Under the pieces are notes generated by a model that saw only the letters and a program-made list of their open reading frames with translations, did not search any database and had not been told where the DNA came from. From NCBI GenBank assembly GCA_016764035.1, contig JAESSQ010000271.1, forward strand, positions 1 through 17,540: 17,540 nucleotides of DNA. Direction: 5' to 3'. Below are positions 1-6,807 of this stretch, piece by piece (positions within the stretch are counted from its first letter, which is position 1; every line of letters begins with the position of its first letter). The position numbers and the translations under genes are program-made. The stretch comes from Gammaproteobacteria bacterium. Its GTDB lineage: Bacteria > Pseudomonadota > Gammaproteobacteria > SZUA-229.

Positions 1-1161
1 TTGATTATTAGTGCGCGCTCCAAGTTGGTCTCAACGGGTGATATCGCCATTACCATTAACGATGAAAGAACGATCAACCTTGCAGCCGGTGGTAAATTAC
101 TAGGTGCTTTAGCAGATTCCAGCCTGTTCGTTTCTTCTGCTTGCGGCGGCGGCGGCACCTGTGGTCAATGTAAAGTAAAAGTCTTAGAAGGTGGTGGCTC
201 TATTTTGCCGACTGAACTCACATTTATTAATAGACGAGAAGCGGCAGAAGGACAGCGTCTTTCCTGTCAGGTTGCCGTTAAGCAAGATATGAAAATCCAG
301 GTGCCCGAAGAGGTGTTTGGCGTTAAAAAGTGGGAATGTACGGTTCGTTCAAATGATAATGTTGCTACGTTTATTAAAGAGCTAATTCTCGAACTGCCGA
401 CCGGTGAAACTGTTAATTTTCAAGCTGGTGGTTTTATTCAGATTGAATGTCCCGCCCATGTAAGTGAATTTAAAGATTTCGATATCGGTGAAGAATACCG
501 TGAAGATTGGGATCGATTTGATATGTGGCGTCACACATCAACGGTCAAAATGGAAGTTAGTCGTGCCTATTCCATGGCTAACTACCCTGATGAAGCAGGC
601 ATTATTATGCTCAATGTGCGTATCGCCGCGCCACCACCAGGTGCTGAGGAGGGTGTTCCACCAGGTCTAATGTCTTCGTTTATCTTTAATTTAAAAGCGG
701 GTGATAAAGTTACTATCTCGGGTCCATTTGGTGAGTTTTTTGCTAAAGAGACCGACAAAGAAATGGTGTTCATCGGAGGAGGTGCCGGAATGGCGCCAAT
801 GCGGTCACATATTTTTGACCAACTTCGTCGTTTAAACACACAACGTAAAATATCGTTCTGGTACGGTGCCAGAAGTAAACGTGAAATGTTTTACGAAGAA
901 GACTTTGATACGTTACAAGCTGAGAATGAAAACTTCACATGGTCCGTAGCACTATCCGACCCGATGGAAGAAGATAACTGGACCGGTCATACAGGTTTTA
1001 TTCATAACGTGTTAAAAGATAATTTTCTGGAAAACCATATCGCGCCAGAAGACTGTGAATTTTATATGTGTGGTCCGCCAATGATGAATGCAGCTGTCAT
1101 CACGATGTTGAAGGACTATGGGGTCGAGGATGACAATATCTTCCTTGATGACTTTGGTTAA
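1..1161 (+). CDS. nqrF: Na+-translocating NADH:quinone reductase subunit F (5' truncated by window edge)
   Basis: NqrF is the cytoplasmic electron-entry subunit of the Na+-pumping NQR complex: it oxidises NADH with FAD and passes electrons to a [2Fe-2S] centre. The ferredoxin-type domain shows C48, C54, C57 and C89 (window numbering), the standard NqrF spacing. The FAD motif RAYSMAN is at 188-194, the NADH-binding GGGAGMAP at 259-266, and CGPPMMNAA begins at C357, followed by the family C-terminus DDFG. The window opens inside the gene. The first codon is ttg, but the cysteines sit about 22 residues earlier than in Vibrio NqrF, so the N-terminal membrane anchor is mostly missing and ttg is an internal Leu, not the start. 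The stop overlaps the nqrM start by one base (TAATG), which suggests translational coupling. Family assignment is very secure. Confidence 0.98.
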   Translation: MIISARSKLVSTGDIAITINDERTINLAAGGKLLGALADSSLFVSSACGGGGTCGQCKVKVLEGGGSILPTELTFINRREAAEGQRLSCQVAVKQDMKIQVPEEVFGVKKWECTVRSNDNVATFIKELILELPTGETVNFQAGGFIQIECPAHVSEFKDFDIGEEYREDWDRFDMWRHTSTVKMEVSRAYSMANYPDEAGIIMLNVRIAAPPPGAEEGVPPGLMSSFIFNLKAGDKVTISGPFGEFFAKETDKEMVFIGGGAGMAPMRSHIFDQLRRLNTQRKISFWYGARSKREMFYEEDFDTLQAENENFTWSVALSDPMEEDNWTGHTGFIHNVLKDNFLENHIAPEDCEFYMCGPPMMNAAVITMLKDYGVEDDNIFLDDFG

Positions 1162-1358
1162 TGTCTGTTTTTATTCCTACATTCATCATCATTGCCGTTG
1201 CTATCATTGGAATGGCTATTGGTGTTTTACTGGGCAGGCCTGCTATCAAGGGCAGCTGTGGTGGCTTAGGGCAAATTGGTTTAGCAGGTAGTTGTAGTGG
1301 TGCATGTTCCGCCAAAGAGAAAGACGTCTGTACTAAGCGAAAAGCTAACATTACATAA
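1161..1358 (+). CDS. nqrM: NQR maturation protein NqrM (DUF539)
   Basis: A 65-residue protein with one N-terminal membrane helix (about residues 5-25) followed by a cysteine-rich tail: C33, C45, C49 and C57. This matches NqrM, a small membrane protein needed for maturation of active Na+-NQR and thought to deliver iron for the Cys4 iron centre between NqrD and NqrE. The motif around C33 (KGSCGGLG) is the conserved core; as I recall, C33 is the residue reported to be essential in Vibrio. Its ATG overlaps the last base of the nqrF stop codon. In Vibrio and many relatives apbE, the flavin transferase for NqrB/NqrC, lies between nqrF and nqrM; here nqrM follows nqrF directly, so apbE must be elsewhere. 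Confidence 0.93.
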   Translation: MSVFIPTFIIIAVAIIGMAIGVLLGRPAIKGSCGGLGQIGLAGSCSGACSAKEKDVCTKRKANIT

Positions 1359-1390
1359 TAAAGATAACGCATCATTAGGAGATAGCCAGC

Positions 1391-1804
1391 ATGCTCGCAT
1401 CATTAAAAGTGAAAGACTACATGTCAGTAAATAAATGTACCTTTACACCAGATATGGATATATTACGAGCAATTCACAAAATGTTAGAAGCAGAAGTTTC
1501 GGGCGCACCTGTGATTGATAATCACGGTAACCTGATTGGTTTTTTATCAGAAAAAGACTGTATGCAAGTGGCGTTAAATTCCGCTTACCAACAAGAGGGT
1601 GCTGCAGGTAAAGTATCAGAGTTCATGTCATCAAGTATCGATACTATTGATGTAGAAACACCGATAATCGATGTTGCCGAACTCTTCTTGAAGGGCACAT
1701 ACCGACGTTTTCCTGTGGTAATGGATAATCGCCTGGTTGGTACAATTGCTCGTAAAAATATCCTTAAAGCTTTGGAGCATGTTGCTGATCCTGGAAAAGG
1801 TTAG
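1391..1804 (+). CDS. Stand-alone CBS-pair protein, third gene after nqrF
   Basis: A 137-residue soluble protein made of little more than two CBS motifs: CBS1 at about residues 6-63 (with SGAPVID at 37-43 and a GFLSEKD turn) and CBS2 at about 75-131 (with YRRFPVV at 104-110 and LVGTIARKNILKAL). CBS pairs (Bateman modules) usually bind adenine nucleotides or S-adenosylmethionine and change partner activity. There is no catalytic domain, membrane segment or DNA-binding domain. A good ribosome-binding site, AGGAG at 1377-1381, sits 9 bases before the ATG. It lies 32 bases after nqrM on the same strand, so it is probably co-transcribed with nqr. I infer an energy-sensing role linked to the sodium pump from position only; the ligand and partner are unknown. 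Confidence 0.85.
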   Translation: MLASLKVKDYMSVNKCTFTPDMDILRAIHKMLEAEVSGAPVIDNHGNLIGFLSEKDCMQVALNSAYQQEGAAGKVSEFMSSSIDTIDVETPIIDVAELFLKGTYRRFPVVMDNRLVGTIARKNILKALEHVADPGKG

Positions 1805-1945
1805 TGAAAGCTCAGTTAATGGTGCAATAATACATGTCCATAGATTAAACGTTACGGGATTATTAATAATTAGGGTTAAAGACCTTCGCCATTTTAATGT
1901 ATGGTATCAATGCGTTAACCGACAAGTTTTAATCTTTTTTATTTA

Positions 1946-1974
1946 TTGACTACCTACATAGGCATTTTCATTAT
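1946..1974 (+). promoter_or_regulatory. Candidate sigma-70 promoter for pyrD
   Basis: TTGACT at 1946-1951 and CATTAT at 1969-1974 are separated by 17 bases, a good fit to the -35/-10 consensus. Transcription would start near 1981, leaving a leader of about 50 bases before pyrD. A second, poorer pair (TTGACC 1979-1984, TAAAAT 2000-2005, 15-base spacing) lies just downstream. The 227-base gap after the CBS gene shows no clear terminator, so some read-through from nqr is possible. Confidence 0.4.
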
Positions 1975-2031
1975 TGCTTTGACCAAAGTAATAACAAGCT
2001 AAAATGTTCCTTAATTTCATATAAAACATTT

Positions 2032-3051
2032 ATGTATACATTTATAAGACATTTATTATTTCTATTCGATGCTGAAACGATTCATGTTTTTTCGTTAAAA
2101 ATATTAAGCTTTACTCATTCAATAGGTTTGTTGCGACTTTTACTTCCCAGGCATATCGATGCGCCGATTACTGTTATGGGTATCGAGTTTTCTAATGCGG
2201 TGGGACTTGCTGCTGGGCTAGATAAAAATGCGAAATATATCGATGCGCTTGCTTCCTGTGGTTTTGGTTTCATCGAAGTTGGCACAGTAACGCCATTGGC
2301 ACAAGCAGGAAATGACAGGCCACGTTTATTCCGACTGGTTTCTGATAACGCTATTATTAATCGAATGGGGTTTAATAATGATGGTGTTGCCGCGTTAGTT
2401 TCACATGTCAGACAACGTAAAAATAATTGTGTACTCGGTATTAATATTGGTAAAAATAAAACAACCCCACTCGAAAATGCTGTTGATGATTACCTGATTT
2501 GTATGCAAGAGGTTTATGTCCATGCAGATTACATTACGATTAATATCTCTTCGCCTAACACACCGGGTTTACGAGAGTTGCAGCATGGTGAAGGCTTAAC
2601 TGATTTGTTAACACAATTAAAAAATAAACAATTGGAATTAAATCAACAATATAAGCGCTATGTTCCGCTTGCCGTTAAGATTGCTCCTGATCTTATCGAT
2701 GAAGAAATTACTGATATAGCGCAGCGTGTGTTGTCAGCGCAGATTGATGCACTGATTGCGACGAATACTACCAACAGCCGACCAGATAAATTGTTGTGTA
2801 AGAGTGTTGCGGAAGAGACAGGTGGTTTGAGTGGTGCACCTGTTTTTGACATTTCTACGTCTGTATTAAAAAAGTTTGCTGACGCACTCGATAATAAAAT
2901 TCCTATTATTGCTGCTGGTGGTATTTCTTCTGCAGAAGATGCCGTGAAAAAAATACAAGCAGGCGCCAGTTTGGTGCAGGTTTATACCGGATTTATCTAT
3001 TCTGGTCCTACATTAATTCAGCAATGTGCACTTGCATTAAAAAAACGTTAA
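2032..3051 (+). CDS. pyrD: Dihydroorotate dehydrogenase (quinone), class 2
   Basis: PyrD oxidises dihydroorotate to orotate in pyrimidine synthesis and passes electrons through FMN to membrane quinone. The 339-residue length and the N-terminal extension (MYTFIRHLLFLFDAETIH), which forms the membrane-associating helices, mark the quinone-linked class 2 enzyme. Motifs in order: AGLDKN at 61-66 (Lys65 at the FMN/substrate site), GNDRPRLFRL at 93-102, INRMGFNNDG at 109-118, the catalytic-serine loop NISSPNTPG at 171-179, and the phosphate-binding AAGGISS at 294-300 and VQVYTGF at 315-321. The start is supported by alignment with known N-termini, although no clear Shine-Dalgarno sequence precedes it. 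The stop codon lies inside an 18-base palindrome. It appears to be a single-gene unit convergent with the gene at 3070. Confidence 0.97.
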   Translation: MYTFIRHLLFLFDAETIHVFSLKILSFTHSIGLLRLLLPRHIDAPITVMGIEFSNAVGLAAGLDKNAKYIDALASCGFGFIEVGTVTPLAQAGNDRPRLFRLVSDNAIINRMGFNNDGVAALVSHVRQRKNNCVLGINIGKNKTTPLENAVDDYLICMQEVYVHADYITINISSPNTPGLRELQHGEGLTDLLTQLKNKQLELNQQYKRYVPLAVKIAPDLIDEEITDIAQRVLSAQIDALIATNTTNSRPDKLLCKSVAEETGGLSGAPVFDISTSVLKKFADALDNKIPIIAAGGISSAEDAVKKIQAGASLVQVYTGFIYSGPTLIQQCALALKKR

Positions 3052-3058
3052 CGTTTTT
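3041..3058. terminator. Perfect 18-base palindrome at pyrD stop; possible bidirectional terminator
   Basis: AAAAACGTTAACGTTTTT is a perfect inverted repeat centred between 3049 and 3050. It contains the pyrD stop codon and lies in the short gap between convergent genes. An A-run before and a T-run after the core would serve as U-tracts for either strand. The hairpin itself is weak (only one C-G step per arm, with the centre used as loop), so termination is plausible but unproved. Confidence 0.3.
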
Positions 3059-3069
3059 AGTGGCGAGTA

Positions 3070-3576
3070 TTACACATAGATACGACGTACCTGAGTATCG
3101 GGTGTACTCTGTTCCCAAACCTCATTAAAGAATTCAGCAAGTTTTCCAGCATGATGTGGTGACCTAAAGTTTACGATAGCTTTATAATTTTTGTTGCTTG
3201 CGGTTCTACGATACATCAAGCCAATTTTATCCATAACCATAAAAGCACATTGTTCATTTTTGTATTCACGTGACGGGGTGTGAATAAAGACAGAGCTGGT
3301 CAGGTTTTGAGCTAGCCTTATAAGGCAGTGTCCGTTTTGTACGGCCTTTGTTGACTCTTGCACCAATATTCGAACCTTTGTGCTGGGGTGTTTTCTTGCT
3401 AGTGCAAAGATTGACTGTTCGAATGATTTATTATTAAATAATTCGGCATCCATATCTTGTGTAAATATGTCGATGCTTTTTAGCGCTTGTTCAGCCAGAG
3501 ATAGTGCTGCCTTTTTATTCTCGTCAAGGGTTTTGATCTCTACGTCGGAGTTATCTTTTGCAGGTTTATAAAGCAT
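3070..3576 (-). CDS. DUF7931-type protein (often labelled 'histone acetyltransferase HPA2'), PLD-like fold suspected
   Basis: A 168-residue soluble protein and the last gene of the purB cluster. It is often annotated as HPA2-like acetyltransferase, but I see no GNAT acetyl-CoA motif. What is visible is an alternating strand/helix pattern: IDIFTQDMD (35-43), VRILVQES (68-75), VFIHT (96-100), FMVMDKIGLMYRR (112-124) and a C-terminal FFNEVWEQS (149-157). This resembles half of a phospholipase-D-like fold, in which the HxK part of the HKD motif would fall near EYKNEQ and is absent, so any such fold would be catalytically dead; that is inference. I start at the ATG at 3576 because GAAGGA sits 6 bases upstream. 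A TTG at 3594 would add six residues but would place that ribosome-binding site inside the gene. Function unknown. Confidence 0.8.
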   Translation of the reverse strand: MLYKPAKDNSDVEIKTLDENKKAALSLAEQALKSIDIFTQDMDAELFNNKSFEQSIFALARKHPSTKVRILVQESTKAVQNGHCLIRLAQNLTSSVFIHTPSREYKNEQCAFMVMDKIGLMYRRTASNKNYKAIVNFRSPHHAGKLAEFFNEVWEQSTPDTQVRRIYV

Positions 3577-3629
3577 GATATGTCCTTCAGCCAAAGACTA
3601 CTAAAATCGAAATAACAATTTTGATACAC

Positions 3630-3662
3630 GCATGTTTTGTTAAAACGCTTAAATGAACATGC
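3630..3662. repeat. Inverted repeat between GNAT and DUF7931 genes
   Basis: GCATGTT (3630-3636) pairs with AACATGC (3656-3662) around a 19-base loop. The region also offers a competing small hairpin, GTTTT/AAAAC (3634-3638 with 3642-3646). It fills much of the 92-base gap between the two minus-strand genes. It could attenuate or stabilise the mRNA between them, or be an operator; there is no strong T-run in the minus direction. Confidence 0.3.
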
Positions 3663-3668
3663 ATTTTC

Positions 3669-4109
3669 TTAATTTATTATTTTATACATTTCACGATGAG
3701 GGATATCCGCTTCAATAAAAATATCCCCGTGTGCGATGAAACTTTGCTTTTCGTAAAAAGGTATAGCGTCTACTTGAGCATGCAGAAAAAGTTGTTTGAA
3801 GTTATTAGTGATGGCATGCTGGATAACAAATACCAGTAATTTGTTTCCAATGCCCTGCCTGCGATAATTTTCTAACACCGCCATACGACCAATCTGTCCA
3901 TCAGTTTTTAGCCTTGCACAGGCAATCACTTTGTCATTGAATCTTGCCAGGTAGTGTATAGCTGTTTCGTCATGACCGTCCCATTCCATATCTTGTGGCA
4001 CGTTTTGTTCTTCTATAAAAACTATTTTACGTATTTCTGTAAGAACATCCTTATTTTTATCCCAATCAGCAACATGGATATTAACTTTGTTGGTGGCTAT
4101 TAACGTCAT
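3669..4109 (-). CDS. GNAT family N-acetyltransferase (YjcF/ElaA-like)
   Basis: A 146-residue single-domain GNAT enzyme, predicted to move an acetyl group from acetyl-CoA to an amine. The family hallmark RKIVFIEEQNVP is at 27-38, the acetyl-CoA pyrophosphate loop RRQGIG is at 83-88 after strand IGRMAVL, and the C-terminal part has AIPFYEKQSF (115-124) and a final IPHREM (136-141). The start codon overlaps the roxA stop (ATGA, bases 4106-4109), so the two are almost certainly translationally coupled. The substrate is not known. The pairing with the ribosomal-protein hydroxylase RoxA is, as I recall, common in gammaproteobacteria, which makes a ribosomal or translation-linked substrate an attractive but untested idea. 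Confidence 0.88.
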   Translation of the reverse strand: MTLIATNKVNIHVADWDKNKDVLTEIRKIVFIEEQNVPQDMEWDGHDETAIHYLARFNDKVIACARLKTDGQIGRMAVLENYRRQGIGNKLLVFVIQHAITNNFKQLFLHAQVDAIPFYEKQSFIAHGDIFIEADIPHREMYKIIN

Positions 4110-5287
4110 GCGGAAATAATTGAACCATTATTATATAAGTATAAAAATATATTTCTGTCAGCGTTTGTCATTACGTTTTGTAATTGCTTAACGTTTATTA
4201 TTGTTTCATCGCAGATTGTTTTTGCAAACTCACGGCTAACCTCATGGCTTTCGCCATCAACAAAAAGTAAGGCGTCAGTGTCCGTATTACTGAACAGGAA
4301 TTGAGAATAGGGCGATTGTTTGAGAGTTTCTTTTTGGATAATATCTATTAGTTCTTTGAGCTTAATATCGTGTTGACTGTTTGCTGTATCATTTGCTAAG
4401 TCTTCGAAGGCTTTATTGTCACTGCAGTATTGCCCCAACCAACGCTTAACCTGATCTGGTTCTAGTGTCAGGCCTTTTTTTAGTTCGTTGATAAAGTGTG
4501 ACACCGTATCATCTGATATTTCTGCATGGTGCGTGGGTATTAACGGTTTTTTGTCTTGATAGCGTGTAGTTAACTTTTCGCTAAGATAATGCACATAATC
4601 ACTTGTCATGGTTTTTAAAGACGGCGCTCTAGAGCCGACAGATGCAGTCATGCAATTTTCGTTTTGATCGCTATTGTTTTTATAAGCTTGTGCGATACCA
4701 TGGTGTGCTACGTTAGGCGGTAGATATAACATATCTCCGGCATTTAATAACCATTCATGTTCGGGACTAAAGTTTTTTAAGATGTGAAGGTCAACATCTT
4801 CCAGTGTCTCATCAGAAAACTTTTCTGAAATTTGCCATAGACGTTGGCCACACAGTTGTATCAGAAAAACATCATATGCATCTACGTGTGCGCCTACAGA
4901 ACCACCAGGTGGTGCATAGCTAATCATCAAGTCGTCGATACGCCAATCGGGTATAAATCGAAACGCTTTTAGTAGAGCTTTGGTTTCGGGGCAATGTTTT
5001 TCTACGTCGCTGACCAAAAGCGACCAGTTAGTCGTTGGCAATTGACTAAAACGTGATTCGTCAAAAGGGCCAAACTCTAGCTGCCAGGGTTTGTTGCCGG
5101 CTTTTTCCAGTACCAGCCGTGCATTGACATGCTCTTCGCAGGCAAGACCTGCAAGTTCTTCTGCGGTTAATAAAGTGGGTAAGTTAGGAAATGCATTTCT
5201 AATTAATAGTGGTTTTTTTTGCCAATATTGCTCGAGGAAATGCGTCGTACTTATTTCTCCCAGGCAATGAAAATTATCGAAATTCAT
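4106..5287 (-). CDS. roxA: 50S ribosomal protein L16 arginine 3-hydroxylase (cupin/JmjC type, YcfD)
   Basis: RoxA is a 2-oxoglutarate/Fe(II) oxygenase that hydroxylates an arginine of ribosomal protein L16. The 393-residue length matches the family. The iron-binding facial triad is visible as H134xD136 (GAHVDAYDVF) and H195 (LPPNVAHHG). The N-terminal segment YWQKKPLLIRNAFPN (21-35) is typical of cupin_8/JmjC hydroxylases, followed by WRIDDLMISYAPPGGSVG before the metal site. The helical part after about residue 210 corresponds to the dimerisation and winged-helix regions of YcfD. It starts 24 bases after the purB stop on the same strand with only a weak ribosome-binding site, and its stop overlaps the GNAT start. 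Expression probably comes from the purB promoter. Confidence 0.93.
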   Translation of the reverse strand: MNFDNFHCLGEISTTHFLEQYWQKKPLLIRNAFPNLPTLLTAEELAGLACEEHVNARLVLEKAGNKPWQLEFGPFDESRFSQLPTTNWSLLVSDVEKHCPETKALLKAFRFIPDWRIDDLMISYAPPGGSVGAHVDAYDVFLIQLCGQRLWQISEKFSDETLEDVDLHILKNFSPEHEWLLNAGDMLYLPPNVAHHGIAQAYKNNSDQNENCMTASVGSRAPSLKTMTSDYVHYLSEKLTTRYQDKKPLIPTHHAEISDDTVSHFINELKKGLTLEPDQVKRWLGQYCSDNKAFEDLANDTANSQHDIKLKELIDIIQKETLKQSPYSQFLFSNTDTDALLFVDGESHEVSREFAKTICDETIINVKQLQNVMTNADRNIFLYLYNNGSIISA

Positions 5288-5311
5288 TTTTCAGTGTGTC
5301 AACTTTAAAAC

Positions 5312-6682
5312 TTATAATTTTTTTGTTTGTTCGGTCGCATTACCAATGTAAGTAAGTGGTGTGAGGTTTAGTAATCTTTCACGAGCATCTTCTGGCATGT
5401 CGAGCGTATTAATGAACTGCTGGAATGTTTCTTGCGTGATGGTTTTACCACGTGTCAGTTCTTTCAATTTTTCATAGGGGTTTTCGATGCCATAACGTCG
5501 CATAACAGTTTGTATTGGTTCGGCTAAAACTTCCCAGCTAGCATTAAGGTCGGCTTCGATAACATCGACATTTATTTCCAGTTTATTTAAACCTTTAATC
5601 AGTGATTGATAAGCAATTAAACTGTGGGCAAAGCCAACGCCCAGGTTTCTTAACACGGTGGAATCTGTCAGGTCGCGTTGCCAGCGAGAGATGGGTAATT
5701 TTGCGCTGAGATGGTTCAACACAGCGTTGGCGATACCTAGGTTGCCTTCGGCATTTTCAAAATCGATAGGGTTAACTTTATGAGGCATGGTCGATGAGCC
5801 AATTTCTCCAGCAACCGTTTTTTGTTTGAAATAAGCATTTGATATGTATGCCCAGATGTCACGGCTTAAGTCGATGAGAATGGTGTTAAAGCGACTGATG
5901 GCGTCAAACATTTCTGCCATATAGTCGTGCGGTTCAATCTGGATGGTAAACGGATTAATCTCCAGACCTATCGATTCGATAAATTGTTGTGCAAAATCTG
6001 GCCAGTCGATATCTGGGTAGGCACTATAATGCGCGTTGTAGTTTCCAACAGCGCCATTGGCTTTACCGTAGATTTGTGTGTGTGCAACCAGGTCGCGTTG
6101 TTTGCGAAGACGGTAGACGACATTGGCTAGTTCTTTACCGACGGTTGTCGGCGATGCTGTTTGTCCATGCGTACGGCTAAGCATGGGTTGCGCGGCAAAC
6201 ATCTGCGCCTGATTTGCCAGATTATCGATAATCTCATCCATCGCGGGTAATAACACCTCATCGCGGCCGGCTTTTAGCATAAGACCGTGTGACAGGTTGT
6301 TGATATCTTCTGAGGTACAGGCAAAATGCAAAAACCCCGTGCTGGCTTCGAGCTGTGCATTGCCCTGAATTTTTTCTTTAAGGAAATATTCGACGGCTTT
6401 TACATCATGGTTGGTGGTGCGCTCGATGGTTTTAACCCGTTTGGCATCTGTTACAGAAGAGTTGTCGGCGATGCTGTTGAGCAGGTTCATCGCATTGCTG
6501 TCTAATGTGGGTACTTCGGTAATATCAGCATGTTCAGATAGTGCTTGAAACCAGCGTACTTCGACAAACACACGGTGTTTTATTAATCCGTACTCACTGA
6601 AGAGGTCTCTGAATGCAGTCGTTTTAGCGCCGTAACGGCCATCAACAGGTGAAATGGCGGTTAGTTCGTTTAATTCCATCAT
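5312..6682 (-). CDS. purB: Adenylosuccinate lyase
   Basis: PurB carries out two steps of purine synthesis, releasing fumarate from SAICAR and from adenylosuccinate. The 456-residue length and the N-terminus (ELNELTAISPVDGRYG) match the E. coli-type enzyme. Visible active-site elements are KTIERTTNHDVKAVEYFLKE (84-103), TSEDINN (123-129), the general acid/base histidine in SRTHGQTASPT (H172), and the signature SSTMPHKVNP at 296-305 with the catalytic serine at its start. Two ATGs follow each other (6682 and 6679); E. coli PurB begins at the position of the second, so the true start may be one codon later. There is no strong Shine-Dalgarno. It is the first gene of a minus-strand unit with roxA, GNAT and DUF7931, served by an extended -10 promoter near 6740. 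Confidence 0.97.
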   Translation of the reverse strand: MMELNELTAISPVDGRYGAKTTAFRDLFSEYGLIKHRVFVEVRWFQALSEHADITEVPTLDSNAMNLLNSIADNSSVTDAKRVKTIERTTNHDVKAVEYFLKEKIQGNAQLEASTGFLHFACTSEDINNLSHGLMLKAGRDEVLLPAMDEIIDNLANQAQMFAAQPMLSRTHGQTASPTTVGKELANVVYRLRKQRDLVAHTQIYGKANGAVGNYNAHYSAYPDIDWPDFAQQFIESIGLEINPFTIQIEPHDYMAEMFDAISRFNTILIDLSRDIWAYISNAYFKQKTVAGEIGSSTMPHKVNPIDFENAEGNLGIANAVLNHLSAKLPISRWQRDLTDSTVLRNLGVGFAHSLIAYQSLIKGLNKLEINVDVIEADLNASWEVLAEPIQTVMRRYGIENPYEKLKELTRGKTITQETFQQFINTLDMPEDARERLLNLTPLTYIGNATEQTKKL

Positions 6683-6733
6683 AATGTATAATTTCTTAGT
6701 AATTCAGTGTGAAAGCGTCAATGTAAAAGCGGT

Positions 6734-6742
6734 ATTATATCA
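6734..6742 (-). promoter_or_regulatory. Extended -10 promoter for purB cluster
   Basis: On the minus strand the sequence reads TGATATAAT: a perfect TATAAT (6734-6739) with the TGn extension (6740-6742). The -35 region 17 bases away is poor (TCATCA), as is usual for extended -10 promoters. Transcription would start near 6727, giving a 45-base leader before purB. I saw no convincing PurR operator here. Confidence 0.55.
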
Positions 6743-6807
6743 TTGCTTGTAAACTGTGATGAAGACGCTTAAAGCATGTACTTGAAATAAAAAGCTGAGA
6801 TAAAAAT

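Noticed and set aside
1805..2031. Hidden gene or terminator in the gap after the CBS gene
   Set aside because: The only open frame (to 1949) overlaps the CBS gene in another frame and has no start signal or family resemblance; no GC-rich stem precedes the T-run near 1935.
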